A stretch of 64,000 nt of DNA from Actinomadura pelletieri DSM 43383. GTDB taxonomy: Bacteria; Actinomycetota; Actinomycetes; Streptosporangiales; Streptosporangiaceae. The notes beneath the pieces were generated by a model. That model saw only the letters and a program-made list of their open reading frames with translations. It was not told the DNA's origin and ran no database searches. Each line of letters starts with the position of its first letter. Position 1 is the stretch's first letter. The DNA lies in NCBI RefSeq assembly GCF_003634705.1, contig NZ_RBWU01000007.1:62001-126000 (forward strand), in the 5' to 3' direction. This document shows positions 1 to 9,661 of this stretch, in pieces. Both the position numbers and the translations under genes were made by a program.

Positions 1-1
1 C

Positions 2-1639
<1,638 letters not shown>

Positions 1640-1644
1640 CCGGC

Positions 1645-1673
1645 CCCTCGCGCACCCGACCGGTGCGCGAGGG
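1645..1673 (+). terminator. Hairpin terminator after parE
   Basis: A perfect 12-bp GC-rich inverted repeat (left arm 1645-1656, right arm 1662-1673) with a 5-base loop starts six bases after the parE stop codon. There is no clear T-run, as is common for actinobacterial terminators. Confidence 0.65.
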
Positions 1674-1764
1674 CGCGTTCTGCATGGTCACGGGGTTGAT
1701 CGTCGATCATCGGGCGGCAAGACCTCGGTCAACTCCCGCGCGCGGCCGCTTCGGTGCCCCGAGC

Positions 1765-2163
1765 ATGAGGACCGTGCTCAGAACCCGCATGATCGCGCAG
1801 TACCTGCGCCCGTACGCGCAATGGCGGATCAACCGTCCGGACCCGTGTGACGACGGCCGCAACGCCCGCGCCGCCATCGGTCTCATCGACGCGGCGACCT
1901 ACGTGACGCAGCTGGACGACGGTGAGCCCGTCATCGTCCGCATGGCCCTCGCCGGTTGCTTCGACCGGGGCCATTTCGACCCGGGCCCCGACGGCGAGCG
2001 ACTCGTCCGCTTCTGGCACTACGACAGCGTGGACGGCGGCCCGCCGGACCTCCTTGAGGCCCTGGCGGCGTCCGCCGAACTGCATCGGGTGCATGAGGTG
2101 CGCCAGGGACACGACCTGGCGACGTTGCCACGCCCCCGCCAGGGCGAAGCCACACCGGCGTAG
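1765..2163 (+). CDS. Hypothetical protein, 132 aa
   Basis: I do not recognise this protein. It is mostly soluble, with a basic N-terminus, a central acidic part (DAATYVTQLDDGEP) and an LVRFWHYDSVDGG segment before a charged tail. The ATG at 1765 is chosen because coding character begins there; an internal ATG at 1789 is an alternative and neither has a good ribosome binding site. No membrane segment or signal peptide is visible. Its last roughly 150 bases are copied in decayed form directly downstream, so the 3' end has been duplicated. Confidence 0.5.
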   Translation: MRTVLRTRMIAQYLRPYAQWRINRPDPCDDGRNARAAIGLIDAATYVTQLDDGEPVIVRMALAGCFDRGHFDPGPDGERLVRFWHYDSVDGGPPDLLEALAASAELHRVHEVRQGHDLATLPRPRQGEATPA

Positions 2164-2371
2164 TTCGCCCGCCGTGCTCCACACGGTGTGGTTGGACGCG
2201 CTTTCTAGCACTACGGCGGCGTCAACGGCGGTCCACCGGACTTCCTCTGGCCTGGAAGCTGCATCGGGGGCATGAGGCGTGCTGGAGACAGCTCCGGCGA
2301 TGTTGCCGCGTCCGAGCCAGGGCGAAGCCCCTCCGGCGTAATTCGCCCGGTGTGGTCCACGCGGTGTAGTT
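2011..2371. repeat. Decayed tandem duplication of a gene 3' end
   Basis: Copy 1 (about 2011-2193) is the last part of the hypothetical gene plus 30 bases after its stop. Copy 2 (about 2203-2371) repeats it with substitutions and about 14 bases of net deletion. Anchors are TTCTGGCACTACGACAGCGT against TTCTAGCACTACGGCGGCGT and GTAGTTCGCCCG against GTAATTCGCCCG. Copy 2 is not an open frame, so it is a gene remnant. It fills the spacer before the next gene. Confidence 0.8.
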
Positions 2372-2383
2372 ACCGCGCTGAAA

Positions 2384-2950
2384 TTACGCCGGGTCGTCCT
2401 CGGGCTTCCATTTGATGCTGCAGCCGAGGCTCGGCGTGTGCGGCTCCGGAACTTCCCGGCCCGCGAGGACCAGGTCGAGCGCGGCCCTGAGCGACGCCCC
2501 GTCCGACGGAACGTCGTTCTTGGGCCGCGCCCCGTCGAACTGGCCCCGGTACGCGAGCCGACGCCGCCCGTCGTACAGGAAGAAGTCCGGGGTGCAGGCG
2601 GCCCGGAAGGCCCGGCCGGTCTCCTGCGACTCGTCCACCAGGTAGGGGAACGTGAATCCTGCCCGCTCGGCCTGCTCACGCAGACGCTCGGCGCCGTCGT
2701 CCGGATAGTTCTCCACGTCGTTGCTGCACACGGCGACGGTGGCGAGCCCCCTGCCCGCGTACTCGGCCGTGACGGCGCCGATCCCATCCTCGATGCGCCG
2801 CACGTACGGGCAGTGGTTGGACAGGAACATGACCAGCAGCGCCGACGCCTCCGCGAAGTCGTCGTGCGACACCGTCCGGCCGTCGATGGACGGCAACGTG
2901 AACGCGGGAACCGCGGACCCGAGCGGCACCATGAAGGATTCGATCGCCAT
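2384..2950 (-). CDS. Thioredoxin-family / peroxiredoxin-like protein
   Basis: This is a 188-residue thioredoxin-fold protein of the PRX-like type found alone in many actinobacteria. The fold begins at AFTLPSIDGR, and the redox site lies in SNHCPYV, with Cys47 in the place of the first Cys of a CxxC but Val at the resolving position. A second part, TPDFFLYDGRRRLAYRGQFD, is the cis-Pro strand-turn-strand typical of the family. No signal peptide is seen, so it is probably cytoplasmic. The ATG at 2950 is preferred; an ATG three codons upstream is possible. The substrate is unknown; a thiol peroxidase or reductase role is inferred from the fold only. Confidence 0.75.
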   Translation of the reverse strand: MAIESFMVPLGSAVPAFTLPSIDGRTVSHDDFAEASALLVMFLSNHCPYVRRIEDGIGAVTAEYAGRGLATVAVCSNDVENYPDDGAERLREQAERAGFTFPYLVDESQETGRAFRAACTPDFFLYDGRRRLAYRGQFDGARPKNDVPSDGASLRAALDLVLAGREVPEPHTPSLGCSIKWKPEDDPA

Positions 2951-3135
2951 GCGCGCCATTGTCGCGTACCCCGCCGCGCTCGGGGGAGCCGCGCAGCCCC
3001 CGGTCGGCCGGCGAGCCCGGGGTACCGCCGCACCGGCGCGCAGCCCGCGCTCACCGGCACCCGCCCCCCATCCAGCCACCATTGCGGGCCCCGACGCCGG
3101 CCGCCTCGTCTTCCGAGCGCGCCGCGCCCTTGCGC

Positions 3136-3600
3136 GGTCAGCCCTGGTCCTCCTCCCGGGGGTGGCGGTCCGAGGTCAGGGTAGGCGCGAAGGCCTCGAA
3201 CGGATGGCGAGACCGGGGTGTCGTCGCGCCGGTGCGCGGGCCGGGTTCACCGGTGCGTGCCCGCGATCCGGCCGCCGGCCTGGCGGTCCGGCGCTGGAGG
3301 TCGGCCGCCTCACACGGCGCTCGGGCGCCGGTCCCTTTCGCGGTCTCCCTTCGTCCTCCTCCGGGGGCGGCGGCCCGAGGGGTCGCTCCCGAGAGGCCGG
3401 GGAGGCGCGAGGTGCCGGACGGACGGTGAGCCGGGAGGCCGGCGTGTGGGTCGCGTCTACCGGAACGTGCCCGTGGTCCAGCGCCCGGCGTCGGGCGCTG
3501 GACGGCTCGCGTGGCGTTCGGGCGTGGCCGCGTCCTTAGGGGTCAGCCTTCGTCCTCCTCTGGGGGCGGGGGGCCCAGGGGGCCGCTGACGGAGGTCAGG
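3136..3600. repeat. Roughly 200-bp tandem repeat copying the parC 3' end
   Basis: The motif GTCCTCCTC followed by a G-rich block occurs near 3147, 3352 and 3551, about 200 bases apart. The copy at 3540 is the live 3' end of parC including its stop codon; the copies near 3341 and 3136 are decayed. The rest of the unit also repeats: ACCGGTGCGTGCCCG near 3249 matches ACCGGAACGTGCCCG near 3459, and both are followed by GGCGCTGGA. The stretch between the redoxin and parC genes (2951-3542) holds nothing else that I can support as coding. Confidence 0.7.
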
Positions 3601-6026
3601 GGGCCGTCGAGGCGCTCGCCCGAGCCGTCACGGCGTCCCATCGTCACGTTCAGTGTCGCCGGTCGGCCGCCCGCGGCGGCGGCGCGTAGCGGTGTCGGGG
3701 CCGCCCAGGCCTGGAGTAGGACGTCCTCGCCCTTGAGGAACCGGTGTGCGCGGACCCCGCCGGTGGCGCGGCCCTTGGACGGGAAGTCGGCGAAGTCGGC
3801 GAGTTTGATCGCGCCGGTCTGCGTGCCGGGCAGGGCGGACGACGAACCGGAGACCGTGATGACCCGCGCCTCACGGGTCGGGTCGATGGCGCCGAACCAC
3901 AGGACGCGGGCGCCCGCGCCGAGTTTGATGCCGGCCATGCCGCCCGCGGCGCGGCCCTGCGGTCGGACGAGCGAGGCGGCGAAGTGCAGGAGTTGCGCGT
4001 CGGTGGTGATGAACACCAGGTGCTGGTCTTCGGCGAGCAGTTGGACGGCGCCGACGACGCGGTCGCCCTCCTTCAACGAGATGATCTCGAACTCGTCGCG
4101 GTTGGCGGGGAAGTCGGGGACGACCCGTTTGACCACGCCCTGGGCGGTGCCGAGGGCGAGGCCACCGCCCACCTCGGACACGGCCGCCAGGCCCACGACC
4201 GTCTCGTCGGGCTCCAGATCGACGTACTCGGTGACCGGTGCCCCGCCCGCCAGCGACGGCGGTGACGCCGAGGGCGGCAGCCCTGGCAGGTCGAGGACGT
4301 CGATACGGACCATCCGGCCCAGCGACGTCACCGCGCCGACCTGCGCCCGGACCGTGGTGGGCACGACGGACGTCAGCACGTCATGCGCGGCGCGGGGGCC
4401 GCTGTCGGGCAGCGGACCGGCGTCCTGGGTGCGGGCCAGCAGGCCGGTGGACGACAGCAGCACCGTGCACGGGTCGTCGGCCACCTCCAGCGGCACGGCC
4501 GCCGCGGCGGTGTGGCCCGAGGACTCCAGCAGGATCGTCCGGCGCGGCGTCGCGAACTCCTTCGCGACCTCGCCGAGTTCCCGGGAGACGACACCGCGGA
4601 GCTTGCGCTCCGACTCCAGGATCGCGGTCAGCTTGGCGATCTCCTTGGCGAGCTGCTCCTTCTCCTTCTCCAGTTCGAGCCGGTCGTACCGGGTGAGGCG
4701 GCGCAGCGGGGTGTCCAGGATGTACTGGGCCTGAATGTCGGAGAGCTCGAAGATCTGCATCAGCCGCTGCTTGGCCTGCGCGGCGTCGTCGCTCTGCCGG
4801 ATGACCTGGATGACCTCGTCGATGTTGAGGAGCGCCACCAGCAGGCCCTCCACGAGGTGCAGGCGGTCCTCGCGCTTGGTGCGGCGGTACAGCGACCGGC
4901 GCCGGACGACCTCGATGCGGTGGTCGATGTAGACCTGCAGCATGTCGCGCAGGCCGAGGGTGCGGGGCTGGCCGTCGACGAGCGCGACGTTGTTGATGCC
5001 GAACGTCTCCTCCATCGGCGTCAGCCGGTAGAGGTCCTGCAGGACGGCCTCCGGGTTGAACCCGTTCTTGATCTCGATGACCAGGCGGAGGCCGACGTTG
5101 CGGTCGGTGAGGTCCTTCAGGTCGGCGATGCCCTGGAGCTTCTTCGCGTTGACCAGTTCCTTGATCTTGGCCTTGACGCGTTCCGGACCGACGGCGTAGG
5201 GGAGTTCGCTGACGACGATGCCCTTGCGGCGGGGCGTGACGTTCTCGATGGACGTGGTGGCGCGGGTGCGGAACGTCCCCCGGCCGCGCTCGTAGGCGTC
5301 GCGGATCCCGTCCAGGCCGACGATCTTGCCTCCGGTGGGCAGGTCGGGCCCGGGGACATGACGCATCAGCTCGTCCAGCGTGGCGTCCGGGTGGTCGATC
5401 AGGTGCCGGGCCGCGGCGATGACCTCGCCGAGGTTGTGCGGCGCCATGTTCGTGGCCATGCCGACCGCGATGCCGGACGCGCCGTTGACGAGCAGGTTCG
5501 GGAACGCGGCCGGAAGGACCTCCGGCTCGGTCTCCTGACCGTCGTAGTTCGGGCGGAAGTCGACCGTGTCCTCGTCGATGGAGGCGACCATGAGCATCGC
5601 CTCGCGCGACAGGCGGGCCTCGGTGTACCGCATGGCGGCGGGCAGGTCGTCGCCGCCCAGCGACCCGAAGTTGCCGTGCCCGTCCACCAGCGGCATCCGC
5701 ATCGCCCAGGACTGCGCCATCCGCACCATCGCGTCGTAGATGGCGCTGTCGCCGTGCGGGTGCAGCTTGCCCATGACCTCGCCGACCACGCGGGCGCACT
5801 TGACGTGCCCGCGGTCGGGGCGCAGCCCCATCTCGTTCATCGAGTACAGGATCCGGCGCTGGACGGGCTTCAACCCGTCGCGCACGTCGGGAAGCGCCCG
5901 CTGGTAGATCACCGACAGGGCGTACTCGAGGTAGCTGCCGCGCATCTCGTCGGAGACGTCGACATCGACGATGTTCTCCTCGAAGTCCGGCGGTGGGGGA
6001 GGTGCCTGGGATCCGCGTCGTGCCAT
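3543..6026 (-). CDS. parC: DNA topoisomerase IV subunit A (ParC/GyrA-type)
   Basis: This is the DNA-cleaving subunit of the second type II topoisomerase, about 827 residues. The breakage-reunion domain fills the N-terminal half, with catalytic Tyr near residue 134 in AAMRYTE. The quinolone-interacting region reads HPHGDSAIYD, keeping Ser and Asp at the two positions linked to sensitivity. The C-terminal half is a GyrA-type beta-pinwheel with weak repeats and an acidic tail ending PPPPEEDEG. The start at 6026 gives MARRGSQ, matching the N-terminus I recall for Streptomyces homologues; the frame continues 30 codons upstream without family similarity. It is convergent with parE. The spacer beyond its stop holds decayed copies of its own 3' end. 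Confidence 0.95.
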   Translation of the reverse strand: MARRGSQAPPPPPDFEENIVDVDVSDEMRGSYLEYALSVIYQRALPDVRDGLKPVQRRILYSMNEMGLRPDRGHVKCARVVGEVMGKLHPHGDSAIYDAMVRMAQSWAMRMPLVDGHGNFGSLGGDDLPAAMRYTEARLSREAMLMVASIDEDTVDFRPNYDGQETEPEVLPAAFPNLLVNGASGIAVGMATNMAPHNLGEVIAAARHLIDHPDATLDELMRHVPGPDLPTGGKIVGLDGIRDAYERGRGTFRTRATTSIENVTPRRKGIVVSELPYAVGPERVKAKIKELVNAKKLQGIADLKDLTDRNVGLRLVIEIKNGFNPEAVLQDLYRLTPMEETFGINNVALVDGQPRTLGLRDMLQVYIDHRIEVVRRRSLYRRTKREDRLHLVEGLLVALLNIDEVIQVIRQSDDAAQAKQRLMQIFELSDIQAQYILDTPLRRLTRYDRLELEKEKEQLAKEIAKLTAILESERKLRGVVSRELGEVAKEFATPRRTILLESSGHTAAAAVPLEVADDPCTVLLSSTGLLARTQDAGPLPDSGPRAAHDVLTSVVPTTVRAQVGAVTSLGRMVRIDVLDLPGLPPSASPPSLAGGAPVTEYVDLEPDETVVGLAAVSEVGGGLALGTAQGVVKRVVPDFPANRDEFEIISLKEGDRVVGAVQLLAEDQHLVFITTDAQLLHFAASLVRPQGRAAGGMAGIKLGAGARVLWFGAIDPTREARVITVSGSSSALPGTQTGAIKLADFADFPSKGRATGGVRAHRFLKGEDVLLQAWAAPTPLRAAAAGGRPATLNVTMGRRDGSGERLDGPLTSVSGPLGPPPPEEDEG

Positions 6027-6185
6027 GCCCCACATTGTGGCCGGTCCCGGGGACATCTTTCGCCCACCCCACCGGGTGTGGCACCCGGTTCGCCGAAATA
6101 GGTCCCGTCCCGACACCTCCGTGACCCGGCGGATCGGGGACGAGTCGTTCGGTCGCCGCAGGCCGGGTGCCTTTCGGTGCCCGAC

Positions 6186-6875
6186 CTAACGGCGGGCCAT
6201 GACGAGGCTTCCCCGTTTGGTCACGGGAAGGGGAGTGCGAAGGTGCCGGGCCGCCTCCACGGCCTCCGGTCGGGGGACGCGCCGGGCGACCAGATAGTCG
6301 CGGATGGCGTCGTGGTCGGGAAGCGTGAGCAGGGGCGCGTCCCAGCGCTCCACCTCGACCTCGTCGAACACCTCGCAGACCCGTTCGGCGGCTTCCTCCG
6401 CGTCGAACGTGGTCGGCCGGGGCCGCCAGACGGGCGCAAGTTCGGGGCTGTCGTTCCGGCAGACGGCGGTGGCGAGCAGGACACCGCCGGGGGCGAGGAC
6501 GCGGCGTGCCTCGCGGAGGGCGACGCGCGGATCGTCCAGGTGGTAGAGCATGTTCACCGCGACGGCGGCGTCGAACGATCCGTCCCGGAAGGGGAGACGA
6601 ACCGCGTCCGCCCGAACGCGCGGGGCCGGATGGGCCCGCAACAGGGCCGCGGACGCGTCCAGCCCGACGAGCCGGAACGGCGGCGGGTCGGGGAGCGCGT
6701 CGCGGAGGGCGCCCTCCCCGCAGCCGATGTCCAGGACACGGGACGGTCCTTCGTCCAGCAGCTTCATGGCGATGTGGTCGTGCAGGCTCCGCGCCCCGAT
6801 CAGGTACTTCCGGGTGACCCTCGCGGCGAGGCGGAAACGCTCGGAATCGGAGTCGTGGTCGGGTGTGAGCGCCAT
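6186..6875 (-). CDS. Class I SAM-dependent methyltransferase
   Basis: This is a 229-residue Methyltransf_11-type enzyme. Motif I (VLDIGCGEGAL) binds SAM, an acidic residue follows in LVGLDASAALL, and AVNMLYHLDDP with LREARRVLAPGG are the usual post-I and motif III elements. No extra domain identifies the acceptor. No clear ribosome binding site precedes the ATG. It lies downstream of a dehydrogenase gene on the same strand with a 39-base gap, so co-transcription with the TetR/SDR pair is possible. Substrate unknown. Confidence 0.85.
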   Translation of the reverse strand: MALTPDHDSDSERFRLAARVTRKYLIGARSLHDHIAMKLLDEGPSRVLDIGCGEGALRDALPDPPPFRLVGLDASAALLRAHPAPRVRADAVRLPFRDGSFDAAVAVNMLYHLDDPRVALREARRVLAPGGVLLATAVCRNDSPELAPVWRPRPTTFDAEEAAERVCEVFDEVEVERWDAPLLTLPDHDAIRDYLVARRVPRPEAVEAARHLRTPLPVTKRGSLVMARR

Positions 6876-6914
6876 GAACTGAGTTTGCCCGGTGAACCGC
6901 CCCGGAAAGCGTCG

Positions 6915-7664
6915 TCAGGCCGTCGCGCCGCCGTCGACGACCAGGTCGTGCCCGACCACGTGGCTCGACGCGTCCGACGCGAGCCACAGCACCGCCTCGG
7001 CGATCTCGGACGTGTCCGCGACCCGTCCGGACGGCGCGGCGGTGCGCATCCGCTCCGCGCGCTCGTCCCGGGTCTCGCCGGGCAGCAGCGACATCGGCGT
7101 GTCGCTGGCGCCGGGGCTGACGGCGTTGATCCGGACACCGTCGGCGATGTGGTCGAGGGCGGCGGCGCGGGTGAGGGCGCTGACCGCCGCCTTGGACGCC
7201 GCGTACGCGGCCAGGCCGGGGCGGCGGCGGTGCGCGCCGATGTTGGACGAGACGTTCACGATCGCTCCGCCGCCATGCCGCCGCATGTACGCGATCTCGT
7301 GCTTCATCGACAGGAACACACCGGTCACGTTGACCGCGAGGACGTCGTTCCAGGCGGCCTCGTCCACGTCGGCGACGGGGCCGGTCGCGCCGAGGATCCC
7401 GGCGTTGTTGACCGCGACGTGCGGCCCGCCGTGCCGGGCGGTCACGGTTTCGACCATGCGGGCGACGGCGGAGGTGTCGGTCACGTCGGCGACGACGTGG
7501 TCGGCGTGGTCCGAGCCGACCTCCTTGACGGCGCCGGCGAGCGCGGTCGCGTCGCGGCCGGCGAGGACGACGGTGCCGCCCGCGCGGGCGAATGCGTGCG
7601 CGAGGGCACGGCCGATGCCGCCCGCGCCGCCGGTGATGAGGACGGTTCTGCCGTCGAACGACAT
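6915..7664 (-). CDS. SDR family NAD(P)-dependent oxidoreductase
   Basis: This 249-residue protein is a classical short-chain dehydrogenase. The dinucleotide motif TGGAGGIG lies at residues 11-18, NNAG at 86-89, the catalytic Ser at about 139-140 and the YxxxK pair at Tyr154/Lys158. The C-terminal end carries the usual LVVDGG. A strong ribosome binding site (GAGGAGA) precedes the ATG. A TetR gene sits 77 bases upstream on the same strand, and a palindrome in that gap makes TetR control likely. The substrate cannot be read from the sequence. Confidence 0.9.
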   Translation of the reverse strand: MSFDGRTVLITGGAGGIGRALAHAFARAGGTVVLAGRDATALAGAVKEVGSDHADHVVADVTDTSAVARMVETVTARHGGPHVAVNNAGILGATGPVADVDEAAWNDVLAVNVTGVFLSMKHEIAYMRRHGGGAIVNVSSNIGAHRRRPGLAAYAASKAAVSALTRAAALDHIADGVRINAVSPGASDTPMSLLPGETRDERAERMRTAAPSGRVADTSEIAEAVLWLASDASSHVVGHDLVVDGGATA

Positions 7665-7685
7665 GGGCTGTCTCCTCAGAATACT

Positions 7686-7699
7686 AGACCGATCGTTCT
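7686..7699. promoter_or_regulatory. Probable TetR operator
   Basis: AGACCGATCGTTCT is an imperfect 14-base palindrome (12 of 14 positions pair) built on a CGATCG core, of the ACCGATCGGT-like kind often bound by TetR proteins next to SDR genes. It lies 22 bases before the dehydrogenase start and just after the TetR stop, where binding would block the dehydrogenase promoter. Confidence 0.5.
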
Positions 7700-7741
7700 T
7701 GAATCGGCGTGGAAGGGTTCGTGTGGCGGAGCGGTAGGAGG

Positions 7742-8323
7742 TCAGTCGAAGAGGGCCAGAGCCTCGCGGGTCGCGTCGCGGAGGCGGTCGTCGTCGCCGG
7801 GCGCCCGGCCCAGCACGCGAAGGCCCTGGAAGAAGACGACCAGGAAGCGGGCCAGCGCGCGGGGATCACGGTCTTCGGGCAGTTCGCCCTGCGCGCGGGC
7901 GCGGGTCAGCGCGGAGGTCAGCGACGCCTCCAGGAAGGTCCAGCTCGCCTCCACCAGGCGCGCGGCCTCGGGGTCGCGGGCGGCGAGCTCCACCGCCGTG
8001 TTCACGACGAAGCAGCCGTTTCTCGGCCGGCCCCGGAACGACTGCTCGGCATAGCTCTCGATCAGCCGCTTCACCTGCGGCAGGACGGGCCCCGGCTGCG
8101 ACAGCGCCTCCGCGATCGCCGGGTCGGTGGTCCGGAGGTAGTGCTCCAACGCCTTCAGGTAAAGGTCGTGCTTGCCGCCGAACGTCGCGTAGATGCTGGC
8201 TCGGGCGACGCCCAGACGTGCCACGAGGTCGGCCATGGAGGTCGCCTCGTACCCGCGCTCCCAGAACAGTTCCAGCGCGCGCCGCAGCGCCTCCTTCGGG
8301 TCGAACTCCTTCGTCCTGGCCAT
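7742..8323 (-). CDS. TetR/AcrR family transcriptional regulator
   Basis: The protein has 193 residues. The N-terminal helix-turn-helix is plain: ALELFWERGYEATSMADL, then GVARASIYATFGGKHDLY. The C-terminal ligand domain resembles the TetR_C group seen beside SDR genes (FRGRPRNGCFVVNTAVE). It is the upstream neighbour of the dehydrogenase gene and probably represses it. The ATG at 8323 has no ribosome binding site, and a promoter -10 element sits six bases before it, so the mRNA may be leaderless. Confidence 0.9.
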   Translation of the reverse strand: MARTKEFDPKEALRRALELFWERGYEATSMADLVARLGVARASIYATFGGKHDLYLKALEHYLRTTDPAIAEALSQPGPVLPQVKRLIESYAEQSFRGRPRNGCFVVNTAVELAARDPEAARLVEASWTFLEASLTSALTRARAQGELPEDRDPRALARFLVVFFQGLRVLGRAPGDDDRLRDATREALALFD

Positions 8324-8329
8324 GGCGGA

Positions 8330-8359
8330 AGCGTAGGGCTATCGAGAATGAGCGGTCAA
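8330..8359 (-). promoter_or_regulatory. Putative promoter for a leaderless TetR transcript
   Basis: Reading the minus strand, TTGACC (8359-8354), an 18-base spacer and TACGCT (8335-8330) are followed six bases later by the TetR ATG. The -35 element overlaps the stop codon of the upstream gene. Confidence 0.45.
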
Positions 8360-8940
8360 ATATCGGCGCTGAGGACGGGGCGGGCGAGGCGGGTGTTGAG
8401 ATCGAGGGCGTCCAGGACCGACCCGTCCGGGGCGAGGGCCTCGACGATCGGGCCGCGGCGCGCGCCCCACACCACGACGGCGTGGCCGTGCGCGGGAACG
8501 TCCAGCAGCCGCTGACCGATCCGGATCCGCGCGACCTCCGCCGCCGCGTGCAGGCGCGCCTGGTTCACCCATTTCGCGCCCCACGGCAGCAGCCGGTTGG
8601 CGTTGCGGACCGTCCGGCCCGAGCCGTACTTCAGCAGGTGACGCCCCATCTCCATGGACGAGCGGCGCGTCAGTGGCTCGGCGGGCGCCGAACCGCCGCC
8701 GCCACCGAGTTCCCGCCACTCGCCCTCACGGCGGTGGAACGTCCAGCCCTCGATGAAGTCGGCGCACCCGGACGAGACGTCGCCCGAACGGTAGAGGAAC
8801 GTGACGACGGCGACGTCACCGTCGATATCGAGCCCCAACGGCAGGAAGCCCCGTCCTTCGTCGAAGGTGGCGGGGGCCGGGTCGGGCAGGCCGTCCCTGA
8901 GGAGTCGCAAGCACTCCTCGAGCACCTCGTCGTCGTTCAT
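8356..8940 (-). CDS. Hypothetical protein, 194 aa
   Basis: I do not recognise this soluble protein. Its N-terminal 45 residues are acidic and helical (DEVLEECLRLLRDG), followed by a beta-rich part (DGDVAVVTFLYRSGD), a Gly-rich linker and a C-terminal region VVVWGARRGPIVEALAPDGS. The ATG at 8940 is preceded by AGAGGT at a good distance; the frame runs further up to 9084 but without coding character. It ends 33 bases before the TetR start. Confidence 0.6.
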   Translation of the reverse strand: MNDDEVLEECLRLLRDGLPDPAPATFDEGRGFLPLGLDIDGDVAVVTFLYRSGDVSSGCADFIEGWTFHRREGEWRELGGGGGSAPAEPLTRRSSMEMGRHLLKYGSGRTVRNANRLLPWGAKWVNQARLHAAAEVARIRIGQRLLDVPAHGHAVVVWGARRGPIVEALAPDGSVLDALDLNTRLARPVLSADI

Positions 8941-9058
8941 GGTGGGGACCTCTGGATCGTGCGGGTGGGAACGGTTCGAGCATGGACGTGCCGGCGGAGC
9001 GGTGCCGGCGGAACGGCGCAGGCAGGACTGCGAGCAGAACAATCGCGTGCAGAACAAC

Positions 9059-9082
9059 GGGGCCTTCCCGGGAGAAGGCCCC
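9059..9082. other. Hairpin in spacer
   Basis: A perfect 9-bp stem with a 6-base loop lies 118 bases before the start of the 194-aa protein gene on the minus strand. It could be an attenuator or a terminator; no T-run follows on either strand. Confidence 0.4.
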
Positions 9083-9242
9083 ACGCTGGACTCACTTTAG
9101 ACGTCCGGCTCGCCTGGTTTCACCCATCTGACGCACTTCCGTCGGCGCTCCGCAATGAGGCGTTCATCTCACTCCGACCGCGGTTCCACCTGGTGTGACC
9201 GTACGAGAGCGGGGGCGTGTCGAACGCCTCACCCGAAAAGGT

Positions 9243-9271
9243 TTGCGTAAGTTGCATGGAGCGGGTTAACT
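9243..9271 (+). promoter_or_regulatory. Possible promoter of the metNIQ operon
   Basis: TTGCGT and TTAACT are separated by 17 bases. If used, the transcript would carry a leader of about 380 bases before metN, long enough for an RNA regulator. This rests on consensus similarity only. Confidence 0.25.
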
Positions 9272-9661
9272 GCTGACATGACCTCCGTACGCCTGTTCCA
9301 TGAGCCTCCGCTGATCTCGCGGGCCATGCGGCGTATGCGGTGTTGTCGAATGTGCGACCGCTGAGGGCCCCCGTCCAGGACTCGCGCCCCGAAGCGAGCC
9401 AGCCCCGAGCCGGAAGCCGCGCATGCACTTCGTTCGCCATCTGCTGAGCCACGGCCCGTACCCGCCCGGCCTGGCCTGACCACGCCGTGCCCGGGTCGTG
9501 CCCGGTTCGGTCGTGCCCGACCGAACGTGCCCGGTTGACCGGCCCGCCGGGGTCGATGCCCGGCTGATCGCGCCCCTGACCGTGCGCCGCGCTCGCGGCT
9601 CGCGTTCCACCCAGACCGCCGCCCATCCGGCGGCCCTCCGTCACGCATGGATTGATTTCCT

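Larger units (their letters stand above)
8941..9661. other. Long non-coding stretch upstream of metN
   Basis: About 720 bases without a supported gene. It contains a 9-bp hairpin at 9059-9082 (GGGGCCTTC / GAAGGCCCC), a possible promoter at 9243-9271 (TTGCGT, 17 bases, TTAACT), and a run of GTGCCCGG-type repeats with an 8-bp hairpin at 9506-9525. I looked for S-box and SAM-IV core sequences and found none that I could align by eye. Confidence 0.4.

Noticed and set aside
9083..9661. SAM riboswitch upstream of metN
   Set aside because: No S-box, SAM-II or SAM-IV core could be aligned by eye; only a computed covariance search would settle it.
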